A DNA stretch of 64,000 bases, taken from positions 4,330,056 to 4,394,055 of the forward strand of contig JAEVLN010000006.1 in NCBI GenBank assembly GCA_018350325.1, written 5' to 3'. The translations under genes were made by a program, and so were the position numbers. Shown here piece after piece: positions 42,800 through 54,019 of the stretch (positions within the stretch are counted from its first letter, which is position 1; each line of letters starts with the position of its first letter). The notes under the pieces were generated by a model that saw nothing but the letters and a program-made list of their open reading frames with translations, did not search any database and was not told the origin of the DNA. This DNA comes from Globodera rostochiensis (Eukaryota > Nematoda > Chromadorea > Rhabditida > Heteroderidae).

Positions 42800-43920
42800 T
42801 CAACTGATGGAAATAGAGGGGGGGCTTCAAATGGAGGGGGGGCTTCTATTTCTCAACGTATTTTTTGAAAATTATTAACACGCCTACCTACTCATATTTA
42901 AATTTTGATATTATTTTAACCAATAAAATTTTTGTAATAATAAAAAAACATCACAACAATAATAATTTGATAAAATTTACTGTTATTATTTAGAAGGTTC
43001 CCCTCCCCCTTTTTGAAAAAGAAATTTAGTGTTCAATGTCGAGATATTTCTGGTCGAAGAATCCACCTCCGTTTCGACCAATTCCGAAGCGGACCGGAAT
43101 TCAAACTTTTTTTTTAAAAATGCCATTTTGGAATTTCTACCTTATTAACAAAAGCCCGATCACCGCATGCTCGCTATTGGCGGGCCGCCAGCGGCCTTTC
43201 ATTTTATATTCTTTTTACCTCAAAAGACATTTTTCCCATTTGAAAAGAAAACACACACTAAAGCGCTAATTATTAAAATCTAGATGCTAAATCATAGATT
43301 AGATAGTAGATTCGTGATCAATTGGGCGGGAAACGTCCTTAGAAAGCACGAGCAACTTTGAGTCAAAAATGGTGAATTTAAGAAAAAATGGCATTTTCAA
43401 AAAAAAAGTTTGAATTCCGGTCCGCGCTTCGGAATTGGTCGAAACGGAGGTCGGATTCGGATTCTATGACCAAAAAAACCTATAGAAACTAGTTTATCTC
43501 GACATTGAACACTAAATTTCTTTTTTCAAAAGGGGGGCGATCGGCGGCTTTTGATAAACAGTCGTAGGAATTCGAAACCGCAAGTTATGCCGAAATATAA
43601 ACTTTTCAAGCCAGCCACGGCTTGCCTTAAATCTCACGTCTTCGTTACTCATTTTTGATTAATAAACGCTTAATTTTTAGTACCTAAATGGTAATGTCGA
43701 AAAATAGAAACAGGTAGGTAGGAGGTACCTACTTGATAATTTAAAAGCTCACGGCTTGGGGAGGCCAACAAATGGAGGGGGGCTACAATTGGAGGGGGGG
43801 CTTCAAATGGAGGGGGGGGGGCTTCTATTTTTCAATCACCCTTTAGGGGGGCTACAATTAGAGGGGGAGCTTCAATAGAGGGGGGGGGGCTACTAATAGA
43901 GGAAATACGGTATTTAAATT
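42800..43920. mobile_element. G-rich foldback region with GGAGGGGGGGCTTC words
   Basis: The inner arms pair: TTTAGTGTTCAATGTCGAGA (43025) with its inverse near 43500, and GGAATTCAAACTTTTTTTTT (43096) with its inverse near 43410. Outer parts repeat AAATGGAGGGGGGGCTTC on both sides. It resembles the GGTAATA foldback family and interrupts the 5' side of the saposin/Merlin gene. Confidence 0.55.
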
Positions 43921-44175
43921 GCATTGATTGAATATGCGTAAAAACCATTTGAAAAAATTGGGTGAAATTATCTTGGTGACCAATTTTCCGCGCGGTGACC
44001 AATTATTTTGGTGACCAATTTTCCATTTTTTACTGGTGACCAATTTTCCTTGGTGACCAATTTTCGGTGACCAATTTTCCGAAAACCTTCGATGACCAAT
44101 TTCCGGTGACCGATTTTCCGTTCACCACTAATTTTCCTATTTAAAAGACGCCCATCAAAATATCAATGGGGCGGC

Positions 44176-44465
44176 ATGTTCTCGCCGAATGGCATATTTT
44201 CCCTTGTGACAGAGCTCCGGTGTGAGTTAGCCAAAAACGTCAAGTGGACTACACCTCAGTCACAACAGGTCGAAAGGTTTTTGGTGAAATATTCAAGAAA
44301 ATTGAGAATTTGTTTGCTCCGTGACACTTTTGAACCCGAAACTAAAAGTAAATAATTCAACAAAAATGATTAAAAATGTGTAATGCTTTTTCCCCCTCAG
44401 ATATTTATATAACGTCACAAATTACTTTCGAGTTAAAAGAAAAATACAACGAAAGTGAAATTTGA
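44176..44465 (+). CDS. small two-exon gene of unknown function
   Basis: Exons 44176-44347 and 44401-44465, joined through a 53-bp GT-AG intron in phase (78 residues). The protein begins MFSPNGIFSLVTELRCELAK and ends KEKYNESEI. No domain or signal peptide recognised. A TATA-like CTATTTAAAAG lies about 40 bp upstream, just outside the composite transposon's right duplication. A further exon-like stretch at 44536-44600 (FERLAEACGPNFAALM) might belong to it or to another model. Confidence 0.4.
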
Positions 44466-44947
44466 AACTATATTCTTTGGTGAGCTCTTTTGGCTTATAT
44501 AATTTGCCTTAATTTTATGCTGCACTGGCAGCATTTGAACGGCTAGCCGAAGCTTGCGGCCCGAATTTTGCCGCCCTTATGAAGGCAAAAAAACAATCAA
44601 TGACAAAATCAACTTTTCACACAACTTTTCTTAATGTATTATTGATCATGAAAATGCAAGTGAAAGTTTAAGTTCATATTGTCTGAACTAGTCGACCCAT
44701 AATATATATTTCCTTTTTACAAAAACGAGTAAAACAATTAATCGGTGAGTGTAAGCACTTTTTACGCTCTTCGGCTTTAATCACATGCACTCCCCCATTA
44801 AAGCAGGGCATTGGGACCAAAATATCAGGTTTTTAGGGCCAAATCTGTACAATTTACAACCCAAAATATATAGTAAATATTATTTTTCCGCATAAAATAT
44901 GTGTTCGCAAATTTATATCTCCTCGGGCGCTAGGTCAAAGTTCCAAC

Positions 44948-46014
44948 CGGTTCAAAAATCGCTATAATGTCAGTAGTGAGCAGTAGTTAGCTCTGTAGTT
45001 TTAACAAAAAATGGCGCCATGTTCAAATTCAAATTTTTGCGGGTGGGTGTGGGGTGGTTTCTAAAGGCGTTAAATTTGAATTCAAATTTTTGTTTAAATA
45101 AATCGGTGGGTACTCGTATTTACGGCCAAAATTCCGGTTGGGAGTGGCTTTTGAATGACCAAGTACGGTAGGGCCTTTGATTTTTCACACCTTATAAAGG
45201 CCAAAACGAAAGGTTAGCAAATTTAAATTTGTTGAAGAGAGAGAATAGTGAATAGAGCCAACTCTTTAATTTTTTGACTAATATTTGAGTTTTAAATTTC
45301 TAAATAAATTTAATCCCTGATTCATTTTATTGATATAATAAAATACTCAGTAACGATTTAAAGTATACTCAATTTTCTAAAAATCCGGTCCCATACTTAT
45401 GCACAACTTTGAAATCTTGTCCTAGTTTTAAGTGGTAATGCCCCTGCCACATACGTTTTACCCATTCCATCCACCCAAAACGGTTCAAAAATCGCTATAA
45501 TGTCAGTAGTGAGCAGTAGTTAGCTCTGTAGTTTTAACAAAAAATGGCGACATGTTCAAATTCAAATTTTTGCGGGTGGGTGTGGGGTGGTTTCTAAAGG
45601 CGTTAAATTTGAATTCAAATTTTTGTTTAAATAAATTCGGTGGGTACTCGTATTTACGGCCAAAATTCCGGTTGGGAGTGGCTTTTGAATGACCAAGTAC
45701 GGTAGGGCCTTTGATTTTTCACACCTTATAAAGGCCAAAACGAAAGGTTAGCAAATTTAAATTTGTTGAAGAGAGAGAATAGTGAATAGAGCCAACTCTT
45801 TAATTTTTTGACTAATATTTGAGTTTTAAATTTCTAAATAAATTTAATCCCTGATTCATTTTATTGATATAATAAAATACTCAGTAACGATTTAAAGTAT
45901 ACTCAATTTTCTAAAAATCCGGTCCCATACTTATGCACAACTTTGAAATCTTGTCCTAGTTTTAAGTGGTAATGCCCCTGCCACATACGTTTTACCCATT
46001 CCATCCACCCAAAA
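44948..46014. repeat. 533-bp tandem duplication
   Basis: 44948-45480 and 45481-46014 are near-identical, differing for example in GGCGCCATG versus GGCGACATG. A shorter, more diverged third copy of one part (TACGGTAGGGCCTTT...) appears at 46085-46150. No reading frame is conserved across it; each copy has a TTATAAAGG promoter-like word. Confidence 0.9.
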
Positions 46015-46158
46015 ACACAGGCTTCCTTACATTGGATATCAAAGTGCATTCGAATTATTTCATCCTCGTGCTGAATGGCCAAATACGGTAGGGCCTTTCA
46101 CTTTTCACACCCTATTACGACCAAACCAAAAAAGTTATCAAATTTATATTTGTTGAAG

Positions 46159-46434
46159 AGTTCAAAAAATAACGGCAATGCAAGCCTCGAGCAAAGAATT
46201 GCGATTACGATTCCTCCGGAAACAACGGCGGCAACCATGTCGTACACAGAGGAAACAACTGCCTCTGTGTGACAATCTGTGAGGCATGTGTCATCAACGG
46301 ATGGTGGCAACACTACATAGAGAGCAGCGCAGCGACCGCTGCACTCGCCGTGGAAGCAAATGAAGACCCGTTCACGGGTCTACCACGCGAAGGACTGGAG
46401 TCCTACCGCGCTTGGGTAAGCATTTTACTGGTAT
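46159..46434 (+). CDS. possible exon(s), unknown product
   Basis: Two overlapping frames look protein-like: EQRIAITIPPETTAATMSY, then after a +2 shift at a TGTGTG run ICEACVINGWWQHYIESS and EDPFTGLPREGLESYRAW, ending at a GTAAGC donor. It is either one exon broken by a 2-base gain or two different genes. Low certainty. Confidence 0.3.
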
Positions 46435-46737
46435 TTGATGCGGGTTTAATTTAGGTCGAAGCGCATGAGGTGCGCCCGCGGTGCTAGCGCTGTCATGCGC
46501 AATGTTTGGACTTTTTGTTCTCGGTGGCCCGCACCCGGTGTTCTACCCGCAATCGGCGCGATATCAATTTATAAATAAAGGTGCTCTTTCCGCTCGAGCT
46601 AGGCTCCGATACCAGACACCCGAATGGGAGGTGAAGCTTTAAATCTTTATTCTCAAATTTCAGCATCAATCATGATTAAATAATGAGGGCGATAAGATGA
46701 GATGATTCGAAATTTATCGGTATTTATATATTAAAAA

Positions 46738-46884
46738 CTACAGATTGTTTTCTTTCTCTGGCTCAGACTCCGGTTGTTTGGCAGCTTCGCCATTGCTTTT
46801 GTCATCAATTTTCGCCTTCTTCTTATCCGCTTCACCACCCCCGCCCTCTGTTTGCGTTGTTGTCGTCGTCGTCGTTTTCGGAAC
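46738..46884 (-). CDS. 3'-terminal exon of an unidentified gene
   Basis: 49 codons in phase 0 after the acceptor CCATAG. The peptide is VPKTTTTTTTQTEGGGG, then GEADKKKAKIDDKSNGEAAK, ending EPEKENNL and stop. A charged, low-complexity tail typical of nuclear or RNA-binding proteins, but no domain is visible. Upstream exons were not recognised. Confidence 0.45.
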   Translation of the reverse strand, partial: VPKTTTTTTTQTEGGGGEADKKKAKIDDKSNGEAAKQPESEPEKENNL

Positions 46885-46889
46885 CTATG

Positions 46890-48380
46890 GGGCTCTTTTT
46901 TAAGGAACCCATATCTCTAGGGGCTTAATATTGCTATTTCAAGCCAAAATGGACCATTTGTGAACACGAATATTTTTCGAATTTATCATTTAAGCACTCA
47001 TTTTATACAATTTGAAAAAATACAACTTTAACTGTTAATATTGTTATTTTCACACTTTTAAACATAAATAAGCATTCATTTTCCGCAATTTGAAAAAGTA
47101 CAATTTTGATATTTAAAAAATTCAGTTTGAACACGCGGTAAACGTATTTTTTCTTTAAAAAATGGTGGAAAACTAAAAGCAAGCTAAATATGCGGTAAAG
47201 AAGGTGGCGACATTCATCGCAATTACCGCAGCGCATCCTCGCAAAAAAGGCGTGCCGAAGGACGCGCACAACTTGACTGCAGCTGGACCCCTGAGCACTC
47301 TCAACGGACAAACTTTGTTGGATGAACACGGGCGCCGGAGACGGAGAAAGTTGTGCTGCTGCTGCTATGGAGAGGGAATTGACGGACTGAGCGGTGGGAG
47401 AGAGAACGGGTGTTTGGGTTGGAAATTCGACGGTGATCGGTTGTGGAGGGGGTGTCGGAGATCAAACTGATACAGATAACGACGACGATTGGACTGACGG
47501 GGATGGCGAAGTGTGGACTGACGGCGACGATGGTGGTGGCGGAAGTGCAACATCATTTTGATAGGATTTTATGCATCAAAAATGGCCAAAATATGCATTT
47601 TTAACTATTTTTCCCAAAACATGAAAAACATACTATTCGTTTTTTTTGCAACACACAGATTTGTGCTTTTGTGTTCCTTAAACCCCATATTTGCAAAAAA
47701 TGACGCGAAAATTCAAAAAGATAGCGCCAAAAATTTGAATTCAAAAATAGAGCCAAATGTTCTGATTTACCCATAGATCACTATTGACATTTTAGCGATT
47801 TTTGAACCTATTGGAACTTTGACCTAGCGCCCGAGGAGATATAAATTTACGGTTGTTTGCATCCCTCTCGCTCCATTAAGGATCTTTGCACAAATTCTCA
47901 AATTTATCATCGGCACCTCCAAGAGTAATTGCAAAAAGCAAAAATAACAACAAAAAAAGCCTTCTGGATTATAAATATGGAGGATCAAAAACTTCATAAA
48001 GTGAAGAATTAGTTGGAGATCGGACAAACCGATTTTTGGGGTGTTTGGGCGGCTAAATCCCAAAAAAAATGACGGGCGTCGGGGTTTTCGTCCCCGATCC
48101 GAAACTGACCGCCATTTTGACCAATTCGAACTCGAATTCAAACAAAAAAACAGTTTTGAAAATTCAAAAAAAAATTTTTAATTTTCCCATTAAAAATCGT
48201 AGTACAATATTATTTGGACGTGAAAAAAGATTCCCGTTCCCGGAAATTTTATTTTAGTCTTTTTTCCCGTTAACAATTAGTCTTTTTCCAGTTATTTATT
48301 CCTTGAAGAAATGTTTAAAAAAAATTAACAGTTTGGACCAATTTTTAGCACAAAAACTTTATTGCCTTATATGTGTTTAA
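46890..48380. other. low-complexity region with an unassigned open frame
   Basis: 47204-47470 (plus) is open and begins MATFIAITAAHPRKKGVPKD, then becomes Arg/Cys-rich in GGAGACGGAGAAAG repeats. The opposite strand is also partly open, so I do not call a gene. 48010-48250 holds MITE-like debris (GTTGGAGATCGGAC, CCCGTTCCCGG). Confidence 0.3.
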
Positions 48381-48383
48381 AAG

Positions 48384-48489
48384 TAGAGCACGGAACGATC
48401 GAGATTCTTGATCGAAGATTTTTACCGAAATTTTTCAAGATTTTTCAGTGATCTTGAACAAATCTCGATCGTTTAATGTCTGGGCTCTA
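48384..48489. mobile_element. TAGAGC-type MITE upstream of gene copy C
   Basis: Ends TAGAGCACGGAACGATCGAGA and CTGGGCTCTA; flanks TTTAAAAG and TCCAAAAG. Orthologous in position to 36365-36532. A ~115-bp AT-rich unit (CCATTAGGGTAAAATAATAA, GTGTCCAAAAGCATT) is then repeated two to three times before the gene. Confidence 0.7.
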
Positions 48490-48890
48490 TCCAAAAGCAT
48501 TCATTAAATTAATTTTTTAGTTTATACTTTTTTCCATTAGGGTAAAATAATAATGATTATTATAGAAAATTTAAGGAAAAAATGTGTCCAAAAGCATTCA
48601 TTGAATTAATTTTTTCGTTTATACTTTTTTCCATTAGGGTAAAATAATAATGAATATTATAGGAAATTTAAGGATAAAAATGTGTCCAAAAGCATTTATT
48701 GAATTAATTTTTTCGTTTATACTTTTTTTCATTGAGGTGAAATAATAATGAATATTATAGGAAATTTATTAAGGCACTATAAAACTAAGAAAAGGGCTGA
48801 CGATAAATGACATTTTTATAATGTGCGTTGTTAATAATAATTTTAATTTTATAAATTTAAAATTAATGTAAATAATTTTCTGCTTAAGAA

Positions 48891-50513
48891 ATGCTTATAA
48901 GAATTGGATTCTTCATATTTGTCTTCATCAAATTGTTGTTTATTGCCAAAATTGATAAAGTAAGTTTGAATAAATTTTAACAAAAATATTAATCAAAATG
49001 CCGGTCAGGTGTCTTCTTGTAACGTGCTGTTATATGATAATGATTGTTGCAAGAACAAGTTTTGGCGAACAGTCCATGTAGTCGAGTTCGTATTTGTTAA
49101 AATAATTTTGTGTTTTAAAGAATACGGTAATTTTGTGCAACTTTTTAGGAATGTGAAATCCCAACGGTGCCGACAGCGCTTGTCGGAGAAAGATTTTTAC
49201 AAAAATTGGCATTCTTTGATCCATTTTCCGTCCGTATCCGTGACTTTCCTAAATTCCAAATCCGTTATCCGTCTATATCCGTGACGTTCCGAAATTCCAT
49301 ATCCGTTATCCGTGCGTATTCGGATATATCTGCAGATATCCGTGCATACGGCTGATTAAAATCATCAATTAACTGTGGTTTCTGATTGAATGAATATTCG
49401 TTTTAAGCGATTACGAAAATGGTAAAACATTTTTGTGTTAAATAGCGATAATGGACCGGAGAAGCATGTGAAAACTAAGACGTGCAGTGCAATGCCGTGC
49501 CGGGCAGTCCATTCACATTACTTGTGTTTAGATGTCCTGGACCGTTCAAGCCAAACTGCAACATTTTCGGCCACAACTGTGTTGGATGCACGTACAAATA
49601 CAGCACAGCGAAAGGATGCATTCCCCGCGTGCACTGCAGTTGTTACTACTGTTGCGACCCGCAGTACGCCGAAAGCTGTCCGGACGGATGCCGGGAATGT
49701 GTTTTCGACGGGGTGGGCGGTTGCCCGGAGAACTCGGCAGTCCAGTAAGTCCATTTTTGGGTATGATTTTGAGACAAATTGAACATAATAAAAAAACATT
49801 ATTTTGGTGGTCCCTTTATTTTTTTGAATTTATCTAATAATTTGCATCGGTTTGGGGTGTGCTGATCAAGAAACTGGCATCAGATTTTTGTTAAATCGTT
49901 GATTTTGTCTACGATTTATCATCAAGTACTTGTTCAGTAATAGAAAAGCTAGATGACCATAAAACAATTTGTTGCGAAAAACAAACAATCAAACGAATCA
50001 ATTTGGTGTTTAGATATCAGATTCGAATCTACGCATCAGAAACCCCGGGAAACGATCTTTTTCAACTTGAAAAACGATTTTTCACAAAATTCGAATCCGG
50101 TTCTGAGGTTCGAAATCGGGCAAAGGAGTTCAGATTCGGATTCTACGTCCCAGAACAGCCCTAGAAACTATTTTCTAATGACTTTATAAAAATGTTTTTA
50201 TTTTTTAAAAGATTACCTTTTTAAAATAGCAATTCATCATCATCATCAATGCACGAAGAGGAAACAAAGGCGCGGGAACACTTTGACATGGTCATAAATT
50301 AAAATGTTATTGAATGATCCATTACGATTTAAGGTCGATGTTGACAAGAATGGGAGCATTTCATTGAATGAGGCCATCAATCATTTGAAATCAAAACTCA
50401 AAAATGGCACATCGACTCGCAATCTTCCCGTGAACCTGTCCTGGTTTGCCGAGATCGACCACAACGGCAACAATCAAATTGAACCCGGAGAGTTTGACCG
50501 ATCGCTCATTTGA
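48891..50513 (+). CDS. secreted Cys-rich/EF-hand protein, copy C
   Basis: Exons 48891-48959, 49009-49109, 49532-49744, 50230-50290, 50334-50513, giving 207 codons plus stop. Signal peptide MLIRIGFFIFVFIKLLFIAK, CNVLLYDNDCC, CSCYYCCDPQYAESCPDGC, and the two EF-hand loops of the other copies. Intron 4 is shorter than in A and B and contains in-frame stops, confirming that it is an intron. TATA box at 48778-48784. Exon 2's donor (TT|GTGTTT) is the weakest call in all three copies, chosen because it restores the phase required by exon 3. Confidence 0.68.
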
Positions 50514-50734
50514 GTCAATGATCAGTGATGAGCGGATGAATGAAAAGAACAAAATGCCATTAACTCTTAATGGACGCGATAATTTGAAACAAGTTGTAAA
50601 GGGGCTTTAAAATCTGATAAGTAGGATCCGGATCAAATATGCGCCAAAAAAAGGCCAAAATATGCCATCAAAATATGTCAAAATGGACGAAGAACGGAGG
50701 GTAAGGTGTTGCGCGAGTGAACTCAACACGAGTG

Positions 50735-50850
50735 AGTCGAGGTCGGGGTTTTTGTCACCGAAAAAAAAAAAGTCGGGTTTATGGGTTTTTTGCACCAAAT
50801 CCCAGTCGAGGTCGGGAACGAAAACCCCAACTAAAAGAAGTCGGGGAAGG
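50735..50850. mobile_element. GTCGGGG-word MITE fragment
   Basis: Words AGTCGAGGTCGGGGTTTTTG and AGTCGGGGAAGG resemble 21183-21356. Ends are not defined. Confidence 0.35.
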
Positions 50851-50900
50851 AGAGAGATTCACTCGTTATATTGGTGCAAACAATTCATTTAAGCAATTTC

Positions 50901-51326
50901 GGTAATAGTCGGGCTGGTCCCCCCCCCCATTTTTTGAAAATTTCTTTCAAAGTTGATAAAAAGGTGTTTCTAGGGGTTTTCGGGGGCGTTGAATCCGAAT
51001 ATGGCATCCATTTCGATCAATTCCGGGCCCCGGACCCGAATTCGAACAATTTTTCAAAAATTTACATTTTTTCAAAAAAATTTTGCCTCAAAATCATTTG
51101 AAAAACACAAACTTACAACGAAAAGACAAGTGATGATCGAATTTATGGTTTTTGAATGATTTTGGGGACATTTGGAAATTCTAAATCTTTGAAGTTCGGG
51201 ATTGGTCGAAATAAATGTCAGATTCGGATTCTAAGCCCCCGAAAACCCCTAGAAACACCTTTTAATTGACTTTGAAAAATATTTTTATTTTTTTTAAAAA
51301 TGGGGGGGACCAGCCCGACTATTACC
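50901..51326. mobile_element. GGTAATAG-type foldback MITE
   Basis: Ends GGTAATAGTCGGGCTGGTCC and GGACCAGCCCGACTATTACC, perfect inverse over 20 bp. A perfect duplication GCAATTTC flanks it (50893-50900 and 51327-51334). Arms are over 100 bp including GGTGTTTCTAGGGG and its inverse, and TTCGATCAATTCCGG near the middle. Confidence 0.88.
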
Positions 51327-51394
51327 GCAATTTCTTGTCAAAATGTTCCTGACATAATCACGTTTCGAAAAAGATTTAAGTCCAACCTTTCGGT

Positions 51395-53515
51395 CGGACA
51401 ATTCCAAAATTTATAATCATCATCATCATCAACATCGCCCTGCAACGGTCAACGAAGCACTCAATTTCTGTTTTCTTAAGGAAAGATCAAAACAATTTTT
51501 AGATAGGGTGCGTTGTTGTCCAAATTACTTTCGTCGTCTGACTCCTCTCTCTTCTTTCAGCACACTATGTTTCTTCAAAAAATAAAATATTCAAGATTTA
51601 TATAAAATTGAAAATTTGTAACATCGTCGTTTTTATTGAAAAAGGGTTTATGTCCAACCTTACAAAATCCAAGCACACTCAAAAATTAATTGTGCAAAAC
51701 CGACTTCGAATTTTCAAAATAAAAGTTTTTTTTGTGAATCTGCATTGGCTGTCCGGAGAAATTTTTTTTAAATTTTTTGTAAGAAAATGAACCTAAAAAA
51801 ATTTTGCCTAAACTTTACGGACCGTAACTTTTGAATTTGCTTTTTTCACACTTTTCTTGCTAAAAATGTGTTCTTCTTTCTCTCATCTTTTTAATTATTG
51901 ATTAAAAAATTTGTAAATATTTATTGAAATATCGAAACCGGAAATATAACGTGTGTTTGTTACGGTTTAATAAGAATATTCAGGTTTTTCAATTAAGTAC
52001 AGCTTTTGATAAAAAAAAACTCATTAAATTCACTCAAAAAATAATTACCAATTTATGTATCACAATTTTAATTTATTAATCGTAAATTTTGAATTCTTTT
52101 CCCACAATTCGCGGGGTCAACATTTTGCTGGAAGCGAATAAAACATTCAAATTTATGAAGACCAACAACCAACGAAAACGTCCATTCCCCCGTTTTTGTG
52201 TCCAAAGGTTAACGTCCATTCAAATATTTATAAGATAATCCCAACTTCCAGTTTATAAAATAAATAATGTAACGATTTTTCATTTTTTGCAAATTTTAAG
52301 CCAAAAATTCTTGGATTTTTTTATTTGGCTTTATGTTTTCTATTAAATAATTAATTAAAACCAATTTTGTAGTAAATGAATATGTCAATTTTAACTGAAT
52401 CAATCAATGGCGAGATAACCGCTGATCAGGGTAAGAAATTCAATTTTATTAATATTTATTAAATAATTGTCAATGTTTACAGAACTTTTGTGGCTAACCT
52501 GCGCCAATTTGGAGCCTTCCGAAGAATTTGGAAAAGGTAAAAAAGAAGCAATTTTTTAAAATTACATTTATTTTGAAAAATAACACTTTTGAAACATTTA
52601 GCTTAAAAAAATGTTTTTAGAAGTTGTGGATGCCAACTCTTTGGGCAACCGAAACAAAATTGAAGACATGGTACTGGAATTGAAGGAGGTTAAGGAAGAA
52701 TTGAAGAACACAAAAGAAGAAAATGTAAATAAATATTCTCTTTTTTTTTTGTTTGGCATTTATTTATTCAGAAGGAACTCCACGCCAAGTTGGCACATCA
52801 GAAACAGCTAAATGCTTGCAAGTGCATGACAGTAGGAGAGATGATAGACATGCAGAAGTTGAAGCAGCAACAGAACCAAACGAAGGAGAACATTGGCAAC
52901 ATTCCAGATTTTGTTTGGGGTTGCAGAGCAAAGAGCGCTGGGTTGGAACGTAAGCAGAAAGCTGATCAAATCGAACATCGTGCAAAGATTGACAAGATGG
53001 GAACTTTGAATTATTTGAAAAATGAATTTTATTAATAAATTGGTATCCAATTACAAAATTAAAATAACAATAAAAGTTTGTTGTTCAGAAGACGATGGAA
53101 GCGAAGGTCGCTTTGGAATATCAAAAACTGGTGGAAGATCACAAGGCTCTGCACATAAAGATGGAGGAGTATCAGAACAAACAGCAACAGAACCAAAAGG
53201 AAATCAATGACAAAATTGGCTGGCTAAATGAGGACCAACAGAAGCTTGTTTCCATTGATCAGTTTTCCCAAGTCCAAACGGCGATCAGCGACATAAAACA
53301 GAAGCAAAAGAATGATCAGGAAGAACTCATACGGCTGAAGTCTCTGCAATCGATGGTCGTCTCGGAATTGGGGCAACAGAACATGGAGTTGCAAAGTGAT
53401 CAAAAGGCATTTGTGGACAAATTTAATGGACTTGAGCAAAAGCAAATGGCTTATGCTGAACAACAAAATGTTGATCAAAAAGCAAGTTTAAAGGGATCAT
53501 GTTCAAGTATATAAA
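51395..53515. repeat. segmental duplication, left copy
   Basis: Closely matches 61952-64000, with small indels. It carries the promoter region and 5' exons of the coiled-coil gene. The copies lie about 10.6 kb apart in direct orientation, with the SPRYSEC genes between them. Confidence 0.85.
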
Positions 53516-54017
53516 CGTGACGAGAAACTGAACAACTTTTTGGGGCAGTTTATTGAAGAACAGAACAAAAATAAGAAGCAAATGGATGAGTTAGGAAACA
53601 ATTCGAAGAAAGAGCTCGAAAAGGTGGGAAATAAAAAATAACGGGTAACAAATCGGGACCATTATAAGGGAGTTTTGAAAAAAAAGCATGGCCAATACAG
53701 TCCCAAAATGGAAATTTCTTCAGTTCAGTGCCGGTGTCTTAGCCTATCTCGGGCCTAACTTTAGAATATGTTATTTCAATTTAAATAATTAATGAATAAA
53801 GGGAATGAATCAACTAAAGGGCGAACTGACTGCAAAAATGGAGTAGTATCAGAAGCAACAGCAACTGAACATCCATGTAAAGATGAAGCAGTATCAGAAG
53901 CAACAGCAACTGAACATCCATGTAAAGATGGAGCAGTATCAGAAGCAACAGCAACAGACCATCGTCGACTTGCAGCAGACAATTGCCGTATTAAATGATA
54001 AAATCAATGGAAAAGGT
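52376..54017 (+). CDS. coiled-coil protein, copy 1 (probably truncated)
   Basis: Exons 52376-52430, 52483-52536, 52621-52724 and 52772 onward are in phase: MNMSILTESINGEITADQ, LLWLTCANLEPSEEFGK, then heptad-rich KEVKEELKNTKEEN and QKQLNACKCMTVGEM. In copy 2 exon 4 ends at GACGAG|GTGGAA. Here the site reads GACAAG|ATGGGA, so the donor is lost and the frame runs to a stop at 53035. Downstream exon 53089 (KTMEAKVALEYQKLVEDHKA), Gln/Lys-rich coiled coil to about 53500, and a 60-bp repeated block at 53820-53960 (QYQKQQQLNIHVKM) to 54017 are still open. There is also a frame problem near 53500. Function unknown. Confidence 0.5.
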
Positions 54018-54019
54018 AA

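Larger units (their letters stand above)
39421..44126. mobile_element. composite DNA transposon with GGTGACCAATTTTCC terminal arrays
   Basis: The left terminus repeats GAAAATTGGTCACCAAG (39421-39565) and the right terminus the inverse GGTGACCAATTTTCC (43974-44126). The outermost 22 bases are imperfect inverted repeats (GAGTCACCGAAAATTGG and its partner). An 8-bp duplication ACTAATTT flanks it (39413-39420 and 44127-44134). Inside, all on the minus strand, are MULE transposase remains (39678-40995), a CACGACCWTAAA array (41010-41110), a saposin/Merlin gene (41133-42780) and a G-rich foldback region (42800-43920). Whether the inside is one element or nested insertions is unresolved. Confidence 0.7.
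44909..47850. repeat. long-range inverted repeat arms
   Basis: A 38-bp perfect inverted pair (left AAATTTATATCTCCTCGGGC..., 44909-44946; right 47811-47848), extended less perfectly by the AAAATCGCTATAATGTCA word and its partner near 47795. They could be the TIRs of a 2.9-kb element or an inverted segmental copy. No target duplication found. Confidence 0.5.

Noticed and set aside
39421..44126. Polinton/Maverick element
   Set aside because: No polymerase, capsid or retroviral-type integrase sequence is present, and the length and coding content fit MULE and Merlin instead.
47204..47470. Arg/Cys-rich open frame on the plus strand
   Set aside because: Composition-driven by a GGAGACGGAGAAAG-like stretch, with the opposite strand also open; no splice-consistent partner found.
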